Positions 1-9,349 are shown, counted from the stretch's first letter. The stretch: DNA of 64,000 bases from Ktedonosporobacter rubrisoli (GCF_004208415.1 NZ_CP035758.1:10850001-10914000); one strand, 5' to 3'. Translations and numbers: made by a program. Notes: a model not told the origin generated them from the sequence alone.

Positions 1-323
1 TTCTTACCCTCCAAGATCGGCCAACCGCCCTCTTTCTGATGGACGGAACTATGACCATTGGCGCCCTGCAGGCTGTTGCCAGGCTGGGTTTACGTTGTCC
101 AGAAGATCTTGCCATTGCTTGTTTTGACGATTTTACCTGGGCCCCAGTCATGCGACCGCACCTGACAGTTGTCGATCAACCAACTTATGAGATTGGTCAA
201 CAAGCGGCCCATCTGCTTTTTGAGCGGCTCTTAAATCGAAAAAAAAACCCTCGCGAAATCCGCTTGCAAACACATCTGATTGTGCGCGAAACGTGCGGAT
301 CTCAATTACCGATCAAGGAGTAG
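1..323 (+). CDS. LacI-family transcriptional regulator, C-terminal fragment (5' end outside window)
   Basis: The open frame enters from the left edge of the window, so only the last ~106 codons are seen. The visible part is the end of the periplasmic-binding-like effector domain of LacI/GalR regulators: a strand of the form RPTALFLMDG, then GALQAV, the PEDLAIACFDD strand, a VDQP-type segment and a C-terminal IRLQTHLIVRETC stretch, which is the usual family ending. The HTH domain is not in the window. The downstream genes lie on the other strand, so they are not in its operon. A sugar or nucleoside effector is typical of the family, but the actual ligand cannot be read. Confidence 0.85.
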   Translation, partial: LTLQDRPTALFLMDGTMTIGALQAVARLGLRCPEDLAIACFDDFTWAPVMRPHLTVVDQPTYEIGQQAAHLLFERLLNRKKNPREIRLQTHLIVRETCGSQLPIKE

Positions 324-929
324 TTCTTCCTTGCGTATAATGTTCTTCCCAGGTGGGTCTTTCCTCTGCTGTGGTTTTTCTCCAACGTTAAACTGAGAAG
401 CATGCAGGGTGCCAGTAGTCATGCTGATACAAGTTACGACGAGCCTAACTTTCGCTTGCCTCAAGGCCAGAGAACAGATTGGTGGTCTCTGTCGAGAAGC
501 GATGCTGTTTCCGTGGTTCGCTTTCACCTGTTCCAGCAAGTCCCGGAGAAGCTTCTCAGTGCTCTTTGTTGGTTCCCCTGCTCCTGCTTGGAAAGATTCC
601 TTGCTGCCCGGCTCTTGGATAATTGGAGAGATAGGCCGAGTGATATGGTCAGTTAGAAAAAACAGCTTCTCTTAGCACCATCTTAGAGAAGCTGTTACCA
701 GGGGCATTGACAACCTTTTCTTCGCCACAAGAACCCAGCTTCCCAAGAAGAGGCTTTTCAGCTTCAGCATTGAGAAGGCCACCGATGTGGAGCAGGACCG
801 GCCAGAGAGCGCATCGTACGCCAGCGTCCTGAGTGATGGGTAGGATATATTTCAGGCTGAGTCAGCAAGGTATGCGGCGCGTGTTGGAATTCCCTGGCGC
901 TATTGTGATCTGGTCAATCATGGTAAGAT
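324..929. other. Intergenic stretch, no supported gene
   Basis: About 600 bases between two convergent transcription units. The short overlapping frames here (for example near 402-675) have no ribosome binding site or recognisable protein. The only clear element is the stem-loop at 661-696, annotated separately. The rest could be decayed coding sequence, but no family was recognised. Confidence 0.5.
655..696 (-). terminator. Rho-independent terminator of the NitT/TauT-type ABC operon
   Basis: A perfect 12-bp inverted repeat (AACAGCTTCTCT at 661-672 and its complement at 685-696) with a 12-nt loop. Read on the minus strand, the stem is followed directly by a run of six T. It lies about 230 nt beyond the stop of the substrate-binding protein gene and has the right orientation to end that operon. 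Confidence 0.75.
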
Positions 930-1988
930 CTACAAGCCAGCTAACGAGCTTTTAATCGTACTGGCTGCCACTATGTTATCATATGAGATGGCTGCGCTGA
1001 TAAGCCCGGCCTGGACATGGAATTGTGCAGCAACTTCGTAGGCACGTTGATCAATCTGAGGAGATTGGGCAAAGACCGGCCCTATAGCCGTAAACACTGC
1101 TTTGGTGGTTGCCTGATTCAGCTTGAGATACTTTTGCATAAGCACGAGTGCTTTGTCTTGCTGCTCATGGATGTAGGATTCGGCCTGGGCAATTGCGCGA
1201 ATGAAGGCCTGCACCGCTTGCTTTTTATTATCGATGACGCTTTGTTTGGTATAAAAGGCTCCGTGGACGTCGTTAGCGAGGGCTGGCACATCTCCTCGAA
1301 TCGGGCTGATCAGAATGGTACCGATGCCTTCCGCCTCAGCTTGCTGGCCTACCGGTGAGAAGAAGGAAAGCGCATCTACGTGACCAGCCTTCATGGCAGC
1401 AATCGCCGATAGATTGTTAGAACCGAGATTCACCAGCGTGGCATCGCGTTTCGCGTCAAGACCTTGCTGCCTGAATAAGTAGATCAGCAGCGCCTCAGTT
1501 CCGCTACCCGGACCCGTGATGCCAATCTTGCGGTCCTGTAATGCATGGACCTTATCGGCGAGTGAACTTGACATTGTAAGCCGCTTCTGCTGAAGAAAAC
1601 TGTTGCTGGCGATCACATCAACATAATAGCCATTGACCAGCGAGCCGATAACCCTGGCCGTAGAATCGACTATGGCCATATCGAAGGCATCGGTAATGAC
1701 GCCACCGCCAATATCGATGCTCCCCGACTCGACAGCCGCTGCCACCTTGGCGCCCGTGCCCAATAAGGGACGTGGCCCTATGGTTAGCCCCTCCTTTTTG
1801 AAGAACCCTTGCTGGTCAGCAACATAGAAAGGGAAGTAGGCGACCGAGGTACTGATTTGCCCCACTTTCAAACTCATAGTATTTGTGGGTTTCGCCGGAG
1901 AACCAGGATTATCACAACTAGAAATACCCATGGCAACCAGCGGCAAACTTGCAATAAACGACAAGGATTGCCGTCTAGAAATAGGCAT
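930..1988 (-). CDS. NitT/TauT-type ABC transporter substrate-binding lipoprotein
   Basis: Extracytoplasmic binding component (SsuA/TauA/NrtA/ThiY-like) of the importer encoded by the next two genes. The chosen ATG at 1988 has an AAAGAGAG stretch upstream; the frame is open to 2018, but no ribosome binding site is seen there. The product is 352 aa. The N-terminus has an SRRQS twin-arginine-like sequence, a hydrophobic segment and a lipobox ending at Cys25 (GISSC), so it is likely a membrane-anchored lipoprotein. The body has the family pattern of QISTSVAYFPFYVADQQGFF near the start and a central GITGPGSGTEALL ligand-loop region. Last gene of a four-gene minus-strand operon. The ligand may be a sulfonate, nitrate-like anion or pyrimidine, but the sequence does not decide it. 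Confidence 0.85.
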   Translation of the reverse strand: MPISRRQSLSFIASLPLVAMGISSCDNPGSPAKPTNTMSLKVGQISTSVAYFPFYVADQQGFFKKEGLTIGPRPLLGTGAKVAAAVESGSIDIGGGVITDAFDMAIVDSTARVIGSLVNGYYVDVIASNSFLQQKRLTMSSSLADKVHALQDRKIGITGPGSGTEALLIYLFRQQGLDAKRDATLVNLGSNNLSAIAAMKAGHVDALSFFSPVGQQAEAEGIGTILISPIRGDVPALANDVHGAFYTKQSVIDNKKQAVQAFIRAIAQAESYIHEQQDKALVLMQKYLKLNQATTKAVFTAIGPVFAQSPQIDQRAYEVAAQFHVQAGLISAAISYDNIVAASTIKSSLAGL

Positions 1989-2035
1989 AGATTTCTCTCT
2001 TTCCGAAGACTTCCTCATATATCATTTCGTGTTGA

Positions 2036-2911
2036 TTAGGGAATGATCTTCTTTCCCAAAGTCATCCCTGCCTTCCAGCGTGAGGTCTTATGATCAATGA
2101 GATTGACAAATGCATTTAGTGCACTAGCAATGATGGTCAATACGAGCAAAGCTACAAACACGCCAGCTGTATCGAACTTGCTTGACGCATCGTTGATCAA
2201 ATATCCCAAACCACTGTTGGAAGAGACAAGTTCGGCCACGACAGCTCCGATCAGGGAGTAAGGAATAGCAATCCGTAATCCTGTCAGGATATAGCCAGCG
2301 GCCGAAGGGATCATCACTTTGAGTACAATATCCCAATGCTTCCCTCCCATAAGGAGGACCGCATCAATAAGATTTCGGTCAACATTGCGAATGCCGGTAA
2401 GCGTGTTGAAAAAGACGAGAAAGAAGACAGTTACAGCGGCAAGGACCACCTTCATTTCCAGGCCGATCCCGAACCATAAAATACATAAGGGCGCGAGTGC
2501 CACTTTCGGGATACTGTAGAGCGCGATCACAAAAGGATCAAGAATCTCTGTAACTAATGGCTGTATCCCAAGCAGAATACCCGCCAGCACGCCACTGAGT
2601 GCCCCATATACCAGGCCCAGCAAGGTCTCTTGCAAGGTAATTGCTGTGTTGGACCAGAGTGAGCCATCATTGAGCCATAGTTGCAATTGCTCAACCACAG
2701 CCAGCGGGCTACTAATAAATAATGGATTGATAAACCTACCGGAGAGTATCTGCCAGAGCGTGATGAGGCAGAGCAGAAAGACGATACGACCGGCGCCAAT
2801 GATGAGCACCCGCCTCCTCTGAAGCTGTCTGGTTTGAACGTTGGCAGAAGAGATCTTTGCCCTTGTCGTCGCCCTTTGCTGCGAAGTTTGCTGAGGTAAT
2901 ATGGTTTTCAT
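2036..2911 (-). CDS. NitT/TauT-type ABC transporter permease
   Basis: Inner-membrane permease of the SsuC/TauC/NrtB type, 291 aa. It has about six membrane segments and a BPD_transp_1 domain, with a typical IDAVLLMGGKHWDIVLKVMIPSAA EAA-loop that docks on the ATPase. The ATG at 2911 is chosen because an AGGAGG sits six bases upstream. That ATG overlaps the TGA of the ATPase gene as ATGA, so the two genes are translationally coupled. The N-terminal ~40 residues are a polar, Arg/Gln-rich cytoplasmic extension. Confidence 0.87.
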   Translation of the reverse strand: MKTILPQQTSQQRATTRAKISSANVQTRQLQRRRVLIIGAGRIVFLLCLITLWQILSGRFINPLFISSPLAVVEQLQLWLNDGSLWSNTAITLQETLLGLVYGALSGVLAGILLGIQPLVTEILDPFVIALYSIPKVALAPLCILWFGIGLEMKVVLAAVTVFFLVFFNTLTGIRNVDRNLIDAVLLMGGKHWDIVLKVMIPSAAGYILTGLRIAIPYSLIGAVVAELVSSNSGLGYLINDASSKFDTAGVFVALLVLTIIASALNAFVNLIDHKTSRWKAGMTLGKKIIP

Positions 2912-3690
2912 CTCTTTGCCTCCTGCTGCATACGTGCGCTTACCAGGGCGTTCCATATACGCTGATGGGCCGTAGCAAACTCTGTCTGAAAACGAAGCGT
3001 AGCAGCATCGCGTGGACGAGGAAAGAAGATAGCTTCGTCATAGACGATACTACCCTCGGAGCCAAACACTACTACGCGGTCACCCAGAAGAAGGGCTTCC
3101 TCGATATCATGCGTAATGAAGAGAACACTCTTGCCTGATCCTGTCCATAGATTGAGCAGTTCACCTTGTAGCTCCAGGCGTAGCTGAGCGTCAAGCGCTC
3201 CAAATGGCTCATCCATGAGTAGGGTCTCGGGCGTAGCGCTGAGCATACGCGCCAGACCAGCACGGCGGAGCATGCCGCCTGAGAGTTCGTGCGGATAGTG
3301 CTTCTCAAATCCTTTGAGCCCAACCAGTTGAATGAGCTCATTGGTCCTTTCCCTGCGCTCCACTTTGCCCAGGCCACGGATCTCAAGTGGCATTGCTATA
3401 TTGCTCTCGATGTTTCTCCAGGGCATGAGCGTATCCTTCTGCGTCAGATAACCTATTTCGAGGCGCGGGCTGAGCAAAGGAGTTTCCCTATAATAAACGC
3501 AGCCCGAGGTTGGGGCTGCCAGGCCGGCAACAATATTTAATAACGTCGACTTGCCGCATCCGCTAGGCCCCACGATTACCGTAAAACTTCCCTCCTCAAC
3601 CTCCAGATTGACCCCGGCCAGGACGACGATTTCCTGATTATCGCGCCCGAATGACTTGTATAATTGTTCCGTGCGTATAATTGCGCCCAT
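2908..3690 (-). CDS. NitT/TauT-type ABC transporter ATP-binding protein
   Basis: Cytoplasmic ATPase of the SsuB/TauB/NrtD type, 260 aa, powering the adjacent permease. Visible motifs in order are Walker A GPSGCGKST (about residues 41-49), Q-loop LTQKD, signature LSGGM followed by LRRAGLARML, Walker B TLLMDEPFGALD, and a switch His in FITHDIEEA. The start at 3690 has AAAGGAG eight bases upstream; a second ATG at 3708 lacks one. The stop overlaps the permease start. Confidence 0.9.
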   Translation of the reverse strand: MGAIIRTEQLYKSFGRDNQEIVVLAGVNLEVEEGSFTVIVGPSGCGKSTLLNIVAGLAAPTSGCVYYRETPLLSPRLEIGYLTQKDTLMPWRNIESNIAMPLEIRGLGKVERRERTNELIQLVGLKGFEKHYPHELSGGMLRRAGLARMLSATPETLLMDEPFGALDAQLRLELQGELLNLWTGSGKSVLFITHDIEEALLLGDRVVVFGSEGSIVYDEAIFFPRPRDAATLRFQTEFATAHQRIWNALVSARMQQEAKR

Positions 3691-3813
3691 CCCTTGTTCT
3701 CCTTTCATGCATCCTGCACAAGCAACAGAGCTTTGCTGGCTATCTCATCCGTGATCAAGGCGCCAAGGTCTTCTTGAGTTATGAATAACGTTGTCATAGC
3801 ACCTGCTGCTAAT

Positions 3814-4752
3814 TTAGGAGACAACTTTCCCTGTTGCAAGGTGCACTGTATTTCTGACAACCATCGTATGGAGTTCTTCTTCGCTAAACCCTGCTTCTAG
3901 CATGCGATCAACCATCAGCGCCAGGCCATCTTCAACAGGAGGGTTCGCTGGTTGGCCGAGATCTGTTGAGAGAAAGGAATGCTCGTAGCCGGCGGCACGA
4001 ATATTGTGGAACATTTTTTCCCAGGAGACTTTGCCAGTATGAGCAGTAACGAAGCATCGTTCGAGAAAAGCGCCGCGTTGCGCAAGCGCGATCTGATCTT
4101 CCTGCGAGAGATTCTGAGAAGGGAACTCTGGATGGGTGATAACGATAAAACGTATGCCTTCCTCCAGGGCGGCATCTACAACAGCAAATATCTCATCGCG
4201 GCCGAGATGGCCCGTAGCAAGCACAAGATTGTGCCTGGCAATTGCCTGCAACACAGCACGCGTCTCAGCAAGGACTTGATTAGCCTCGTCAACTACCCGC
4301 ACAGGCTCGCTCTGTATTCCTTGGGTCCGCAGCTCGTGCTGAAAGCGGGCCCAGAATGGCAGTTTAGCGTCAGGTGCCGGGGGAATGCGTCCCGCCGTTT
4401 CATTTACTGCGTCGACGGTTGGCATCCAGACGAAGCGTGCCCCTTCCCGGGCCGCGATCTCGACGGCCAGTGCGTTCATGCCGCCGATTGCTTGGTTGAG
4501 GGCGATTGCGCCCATTACATGGATATCTGGCAACAAGGTGCGCACCAGAGCCGCGCGTTCTGCTGTAGGCGTGTAATGTGATTTGATGACAAAACCGGCC
4601 TGACCCCATTGGGCACAGCGTTTGGCTAGCTCGATATCTGTGATAGAACGCTTCATGATATCCGGCCCTGTATGTACATGTAAGTCGTAGGCTCCGTGCA
4701 CAAGTTGGCGTGCGCGTGTCGAGGGTTGTGATACTTGGTCTTTAGAAGGCAT
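3814..4752 (-). CDS. DUF6282-type metal-dependent hydrolase (amidohydrolase-like)
   Basis: A 312-aa soluble protein with an N-terminal YDLHVHTGPD motif (His25 and His27), as in metal-dependent hydrolases with a TIM-barrel fold. Later candidate metal ligands are in KSHYTP, ATGHLGRDE, VITHPEFP and LSTDLGQP. The layout matches the DUF6282 family, whose substrate I do not know. It is the first gene of the importer operon: GGGAG lies upstream of the ATG, and about 120 nt separate it from the ATPase gene. The association suggests that it acts on the imported compound, possibly by hydrolysing an amide or lactone. That role is inference. Confidence 0.75.
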   Translation of the reverse strand: MPSKDQVSQPSTRARQLVHGAYDLHVHTGPDIMKRSITDIELAKRCAQWGQAGFVIKSHYTPTAERAALVRTLLPDIHVMGAIALNQAIGGMNALAVEIAAREGARFVWMPTVDAVNETAGRIPPAPDAKLPFWARFQHELRTQGIQSEPVRVVDEANQVLAETRAVLQAIARHNLVLATGHLGRDEIFAVVDAALEEGIRFIVITHPEFPSQNLSQEDQIALAQRGAFLERCFVTAHTGKVSWEKMFHNIRAAGYEHSFLSTDLGQPANPPVEDGLALMVDRMLEAGFSEEELHTMVVRNTVHLATGKVVS

Positions 4753-5546
4753 AGCTTTTTCTCCCAGGGCACTCTACATTTAGGCGTGCTTTATCTGCTT
4801 CGAACCAGAATAATTATTCCGGGGACTCCGAGGCAGAAAGCGGAAAAATAGTCAGATATAATCATCAGTAGCGTTTAGCTCCGCCAGTTATAGAGTGCGA
4901 TTATGTACAAATTAATCTGCAATAGTCCTTCATATAGATATGTGTCAATATATCCTGTGATGATATAGTGCGCAAATTCACCTACCTCAAAGCGAAAATT
5001 TGCGCTAAATGCAAAGAACACACGAATGTTAGCATAGGATGATTACAGCGTCAAGTACAGTTGATATGTTTAGCACTTCTTTCTCTCGTGAGGTAAGCGT
5101 ACTTACTATCATCCTCCTCTTCACTTCTAGCAACATTTTACCGGAGAAGTTACAGCTGCTTGACTTACTGAGCAAGGTACGTGTATAGTAGCGTTGTGTT
5201 ATCAGAAAAGGTAGCTTCATTGGTAGTATCAAAGATTTATCTATATATCTAATTAGACGGATTTATTCCTGAGACTTCCAATGAAAGGAAGTACTCGATT
5301 ATCTACTTTTTTCGTCATTTTTTTCAATTGCCTGGTATTTCCTGCATTTTCGTACCTGTGGAGGATAGGGTCAATGACCCCTCGCCGAGATCGGCGGAGG
5401 CTTGTGAAAGCCTTCATTGACTAGTCTTAAGACAGCTTACACTCATTCAAAAGGCATCGGCCTGTTTAATCGAAAGGAGAAGCAGCAGGATACCCACAGA
5501 TTCATCTGTGGGAGGAATGCCGAAAGACCCATGAAACTGTAGATGC
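4753..5546. other. AT-rich intergenic region with palindromes, no supported gene
   Basis: About 800 bases, AT-rich in the first half. The perfect palindrome GAATAATTATTC at 4808-4819 sits upstream of the divergent DUF6282 operon and could be an operator. A compact block of hairpins lies at 5368-5433 and is listed separately. A small minus-strand frame at 5029-5232 has no ribosome binding site or recognisable product. Confidence 0.5.
5368..5433. other. Cluster of hairpins, possible structured RNA or transposon-end remnant
   Basis: Within 66 bases there are four inverted repeats: GGGTCA/TGACCC (5368-5380), GCCGA/TCGGC (5384-5395), AGGCTT/AAGCCT with a GTGA loop (5398-5413) and the palindrome GTCTTAAGAC (5424-5433). 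In addition, GTCAATGA (5370-5377) is complementary to TCATTGAC (5414-5421). That allows an alternative fold in which one long stem encloses the two middle hairpins. This resembles ends of IS200/IS605-type elements or their guide-like RNAs, but no transposase or TnpB gene is adjacent. Confidence 0.4.
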
Positions 5547-6056
5547 ATGTACACACTCGATTTTGAAACGATGCTGCAAGTGATGCAAGAACACCAAAAG
5601 ACGGGACTCCTGTACGCCGAGTTGCCAGCAGGAACCGTAGGCTTGCAAGAAGCTTGCCGCATAGAGATTAAACTTAGGGTAGGAACTATCGTCACATGTA
5701 CTATTGCCAGTAAGAGTGGATGGCGTCTTCCAGATAAAAAGATGATCAAAAAGATTTCTCAGCTCGGCCCGCTTCTCTGGACTTTTGTACCTGAGACAAC
5801 TGCAGTGCTACCAGCTGCGCAATCAGCTCCTGCTCCTATTCAACAAGGGGAAATTACCTTCTTCCCGAGGCGTACCGTACAGATAGAACAAGTGCAGATG
5901 CGCTCCTGGCCCCGCCTCCACCGAGGAATATTTGTGCTTGCCGATGGAACAAGGAGCATCGTGAAGCTCGCGGAGATCCTTTCAGTCCCTCCGTTTCAGG
6001 TAGAGCGAGCTTTGTACGATCTGCAATCGATCGGTGTTATCGCTATGGGACCGTAG
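5547..6056 (+). CDS. Hypothetical protein, possible DUF4388-like effector/regulatory domain
   Basis: A 169-aa soluble protein. The first ~80 residues (LQVMQEHQKTGLLYAEL...CRIEIKLRVGTIVTCTI) have the strand pattern of DUF4388/PATAN-like domains. The last ~55 residues (GIFVLADGTRSIVKLAEILS, ERALYDLQSIGVI) look like a small winged-helix-type segment, as in PatA-like proteins. The middle is Ala/Pro-rich linker. An in-frame stop 13 bases upstream bounds the frame, and no Shine-Dalgarno sequence is seen near the ATG at 5547. The function is not known. Confidence 0.55.
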   Translation: MYTLDFETMLQVMQEHQKTGLLYAELPAGTVGLQEACRIEIKLRVGTIVTCTIASKSGWRLPDKKMIKKISQLGPLLWTFVPETTAVLPAAQSAPAPIQQGEITFFPRRTVQIEQVQMRSWPRLHRGIFVLADGTRSIVKLAEILSVPPFQVERALYDLQSIGVIAMGP

Positions 6057-6250
6057 CTATAGGAGATTTTCCTGTAAGGTGAAGTCATTTGCTCTTGGCG
6101 CTTCCCAAGCTAGAAGCAGGACCTACTCTTTGGTAGTTATTACCCTGACTGATGAAAGAAGCTTATGGGCAGAATATGTTCATTGATATATGGACATATA
6201 TAAAGTTATGAGCATTCTCTAATTATTAATTTGTTGAAAAGGATGTGGTA

Positions 6251-7261
6251 ATGAAGGATCTTTTCACCCATTCTGTAGATAATTCAAGAGGAGATGCAAA
6301 AGCCCCCTCTTATCTGACGGTTCAACAACGAGAGTCCAAGGCATTCCGCTGGTGGTATCGCCTTGCCTCCCCTCCAATTCCAGGGAATCTGGCCCCGTTC
6401 AAAGAGAAGGAACTTTTTAGGCGCGGGCGGACAGGCAGTCAGATCATTCCGGCGCTCTATGTGCTGCTCATCATTTCCATTCCAGCCAGTATCACGAGCA
6501 CCAATTCTCTGCTTGTGCTCATTATTATCGCAGGACTGCTTACCTTAACTGTGGCGACTGTCCTCAATCGTCTGGGCAAGATTAATACTGCTGGCTGTAT
6601 CATTGTCGCAACGTTTACAGCATTTCCAGTAGCCAATATCGTCACGACGCCAGGCGGCGTGAATATGCTGGGATTGCCGCTATTTGGTTTGCTGGTACTG
6701 CCTTTGGTATGCGCAGTTTCTTTTCTGCCCGAATGGTGGGTATTTATCGTTGGCTTGATCAACCTTATCTTCACTTTCCTCGTTTTGCTTTATTTCCCGC
6801 AAACTGGCGAATTGAGTGCAATCCTCACCATCGACTTTCCGGGCATCATTACGCCGATCATTCTCGTACAGATCATTGTATCTATCGTGGCTTATCTCTG
6901 GGTACACAGTACTGCACAGGCGCTCAGAAGGGCAGATCGCGCCGAGGAGATTGCCAAACTCGAACATGATCTGGCTTTGCAGGCTGAGGCAACAGCACAG
7001 CAGCAGCAGAAGCTAGAGGTAAGCATCCAGAAAATTGTAGAGACTCACACACGCGTGGCAAATGGAGATTTCAACGCGCGCGTTCCTCTGACGAGCGATA
7101 ATGTGCTCTGGCCTATTTCTGGTTCGCTCAATAACTTGCTGGCGCGCGTGCAACGTTTGCGTCAGTATGCAGCCGAATTAGAGTATGTGAAATTGGAACT
7201 CCAACAGACGCGCGAAGAGAACAGGCGTTTGGCCAGAAGACTTGGCGATAAACCTTTCTGA
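6251..7261 (+). CDS. Membrane protein with C-terminal HAMP domain
   Basis: About 336 aa. A polar N-terminus of ~70 residues precedes six hydrophobic segments (roughly residues 75-225). A Gln-rich coiled coil (about 225-260) leads into a HAMP-like module containing VANGDFNARVPL and ISGSLNNLLARVQRL, then a final charged coiled coil. No histidine kinase, cyclase or methyl-accepting domain follows, so the signal output is unclear; it may pair with a separate partner. The ATG at 6251 is preferred because AAAAGGA lies seven bases upstream; a GTG at 6245 is an alternative. Confidence 0.65.
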   Translation: MKDLFTHSVDNSRGDAKAPSYLTVQQRESKAFRWWYRLASPPIPGNLAPFKEKELFRRGRTGSQIIPALYVLLIISIPASITSTNSLLVLIIIAGLLTLTVATVLNRLGKINTAGCIIVATFTAFPVANIVTTPGGVNMLGLPLFGLLVLPLVCAVSFLPEWWVFIVGLINLIFTFLVLLYFPQTGELSAILTIDFPGIITPIILVQIIVSIVAYLWVHSTAQALRRADRAEEIAKLEHDLALQAEATAQQQQKLEVSIQKIVETHTRVANGDFNARVPLTSDNVLWPISGSLNNLLARVQRLRQYAAELEYVKLELQQTREENRRLARRLGDKPF

Positions 7262-7317
7262 TGGGTTGTGTTGAAACCCTGGTTGTAGAGCATCATCATA
7301 AGCCCAAAGCAAAATAA

Positions 7318-7345
7318 AGCCAGGTAAGAATGCACTCGCCTGGCT
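7318..7345. terminator. Hairpin after the HAMP protein gene
   Basis: AGCCAGG (7318-7324) and CCTGGCT (7339-7345) form a 7-bp stem about 55 nt after the stop codon. No T-run follows, so a terminator role is only likely by position between convergent genes. Confidence 0.4.
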
Positions 7346-7450
7346 GGGGTGTCCTCCTGGGCGGAGTGGTCAAAATGGTTTGCATTTCCCTCTAGCTGTG
7401 TAATAGTGAGAATTACTATTCCCCTCTTTTCAAAGGCTAGCAGGGAAATG

Positions 7451-7819
7451 TTATTCTTTTTTCTCTTCTTCCTGCTTATCAGTTGGGGTTATTGGAAAAG
7501 CGTTCCTTATCTTGCTCCTGATCTGTTCGTAACCGGCAAGCATTTCATCACGCTCTTGCGATGGCGGGATTGCCACTCTGATAGACACGAGGAGAGCAGT
7601 AAAGGCGATGTCCACAATACGTACCTCGTCGTCAGTCAAGCTTGTAGAAACAGTATCTGGCTTTTGAATACTCAAGAGGGCGCTTTCTATCAGCGCAAGC
7701 GTGTAATCTATGTTTGTGGTTGGTAGATCATGTGTCAGTACTCCCAGTTTATAGAGCCGAAGAACATGGACGATGACGAGCCGATCCTCAAAAGCGATGA
7801 CTGCAGCTCTCTCCTGCAT
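7451..7819 (-). CDS. Hypothetical protein, mostly alpha-helical
   Basis: A 122-aa frame starting at the ATG at 7819, which has a GAAAGGATGGAAAGG purine-rich stretch directly upstream; the frame stays open to 7852. The protein begins QERAAVIAFEDRLVIVHVLRLY and ends in a Lys/Glu tail (KQEEEKKE). No known family is recognised. It lies between the HAMP gene (convergent) and the methyltransferase gene (same strand, 67 nt upstream), so it could be co-transcribed with the latter. Confidence 0.5.
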   Translation of the reverse strand: MQERAAVIAFEDRLVIVHVLRLYKLGVLTHDLPTTNIDYTLALIESALLSIQKPDTVSTSLTDDEVRIVDIAFTALLVSIRVAIPPSQERDEMLAGYEQIRSKIRNAFPITPTDKQEEEKKE

Positions 7820-7886
7820 ACCTTTCCATCCTTTCTCTATGCTGCTTCTCACCTCAGATAAGTTGTCTGTTTTCTCTCCAGTCAGC

Positions 7887-8771
7887 TTATTTCTGACCGT
7901 AAGCGAGAAAGAGTTCTTCGGCCGTCTGATAATTTTCCCATTCGTAGAGGAGGCCGGCTAACGTTTTATCTACGACGTTGGGATAGAGGCCGAGCTGGTT
8001 GATAAAGTGGGGGCGCAGAGCGGCGATGCAAGCAAGAATATCTTTACTTAGCAAATTTCCTGCATGTCCGCCCTGTTTGCCAAGTGGGCAGCGAACGGAG
8101 TAGCATTGCACATTGCGCGCCCCTGCTCCCTGCAGCCAGGTGCCAATCTGACCGATGGCTGATGCGTCAATACCGCGTGGGCGGAGGATATTGCGAATCC
8201 AGGTGAGGACGTTGCGCATCAGGGGACCGCTATTGCTAAAGTTGTCTCCTGCTTCGACGAGTTCGATCCAGCCGTCGCGGCGTGTTACGCGGACCAGCTC
8301 GCTGAGAACAAAGGGCCAGCGTTGTCGCGGCACGGCCAGTACCATGAGGCGCTGATGCGTATAGTCGAAGCTTTCTTCTTTGAAGGGGAGCCCCCGAAAA
8401 ATGTCTCCTTGAATAAAGCGGCAGTTGGAGGCAACCGGTCCGTGGGGCAGGGCAAATTCGGTATCCAGGCCGACAAGCCGGGCCTGGGGAAATTCCCGCG
8501 CCATTTCGAGCATCCAGATGGCTGTGCCACAGCCGACATCCAGAATATCGCCGTGCGAGACTCGAATGGGAGCTAAATGATTGCTTTTGAGCAGAATTTT
8601 GAAGGCATAGTGCTGATAATTCAAGCGGCTGTTTTCTACATCATCCTTGGGCAAGATGTAGGGAAGATCGGTTCTAAAGCGCCGGTTCCCTAGCATTCGG
8701 CTGGTAGTGGGCGTTGGCTCCCAGAAAGGTAAAGGCTGTGGCTTCCGTTGAAAGAAACTGAATAGGTGCAT
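7887..8771 (-). CDS. Class I SAM-dependent methyltransferase
   Basis: A 294-aa protein with a Rossmann methyltransferase core. Motif I is ILDVGCGTAIWMLEMA, followed by the acidic LVGLD at the end of strand 2, the motif with FIQGDIF, and SFDYTHQRLMVLAVPR/ELVRVTRRDGWIELVEAGD as post-motif strands. This is a Methyltransf_25/11-type enzyme; the acceptor is not identifiable. The start at 8771 has AGGAGGGAG about eleven bases upstream. The Pro-rich N-terminus (QRKPQPLPFWEPTPT) is probably unstructured. Confidence 0.8.
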   Translation of the reverse strand: MHLFSFFQRKPQPLPFWEPTPTTSRMLGNRRFRTDLPYILPKDDVENSRLNYQHYAFKILLKSNHLAPIRVSHGDILDVGCGTAIWMLEMAREFPQARLVGLDTEFALPHGPVASNCRFIQGDIFRGLPFKEESFDYTHQRLMVLAVPRQRWPFVLSELVRVTRRDGWIELVEAGDNFSNSGPLMRNVLTWIRNILRPRGIDASAIGQIGTWLQGAGARNVQCYSVRCPLGKQGGHAGNLLSKDILACIAALRPHFINQLGLYPNVVDKTLAGLLYEWENYQTAEELFLAYGQK

Positions 8772-9349
8772 GTGGTTTTCTCTCCCTCCTACTGTATCAT
8801 CTCTCCCTAATTATTTTGTTCTAAGCTGTAAGGTGCTGTCTACATGTCGTCTTGACTTAATGCTAAGTCGCGTTGAAGTAAATGGCTATTGAATTTCTTA
8901 TAGCCATTGAATATATCTTGCTTAAACTGTGTGAGGAATGTGCGAAACACTCATGCAAGATGTACGCGAAGTAGATCAGCTTCACCTCTTTGCGCCTGGG
9001 AATATCCTGGCGACTCGTTACGGACGCTGCACGAGGGGACTATTGACGTAGGTGCTGATAGCGACCCTGGTTGCTTACTGAATGGAGCGGGAATTTTGGG
9101 CGCTTCGGCAATGGCAATCTGTTTCACTGTAGTGCTTCTTCCTTCCCTGGTGGGCGATTATAACCAATTCATCTCAAGCCAGCAAAGGGAAACGCCCATA
9201 GGTCTACAAGTAGTTGGTTGATGACGCCTCTGGTGCTCAATGCTGGGCGTTCCCTGCCGATAGAGTGAGTATAGCATATGACAAATGATTCGTAACACTG
9301 GAAAATGAGGAAATGTTAGAGTAAAGTTTGAAATCAATAAACTACGGGC
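8772..9349. other. Intergenic region with hairpins, no supported gene
   Basis: The region holds a perfect 9-bp inverted repeat AATGGCTAT/ATAGCCATT (8881-8908) and a smaller GACTTA/TAAGTC stem just before it. The frame at 8907-9221 has no ribosome binding site, unusual composition and no recognisable family, and is not called. Promoters for the methyltransferase (leftward) and the HTH protein (rightward) must lie here, but no clear -35/-10 pair was identified. Confidence 0.45.

Noticed and set aside
402..675. Overlapping 84- and 88-aa plus-strand frames
   Set aside because: No ribosome binding site or recognisable domain.
8907..9221. 104-aa plus-strand frame
   Set aside because: No ribosome binding site, Cys/Arg-rich random-looking start and no family recognised; treated as non-coding or decayed.
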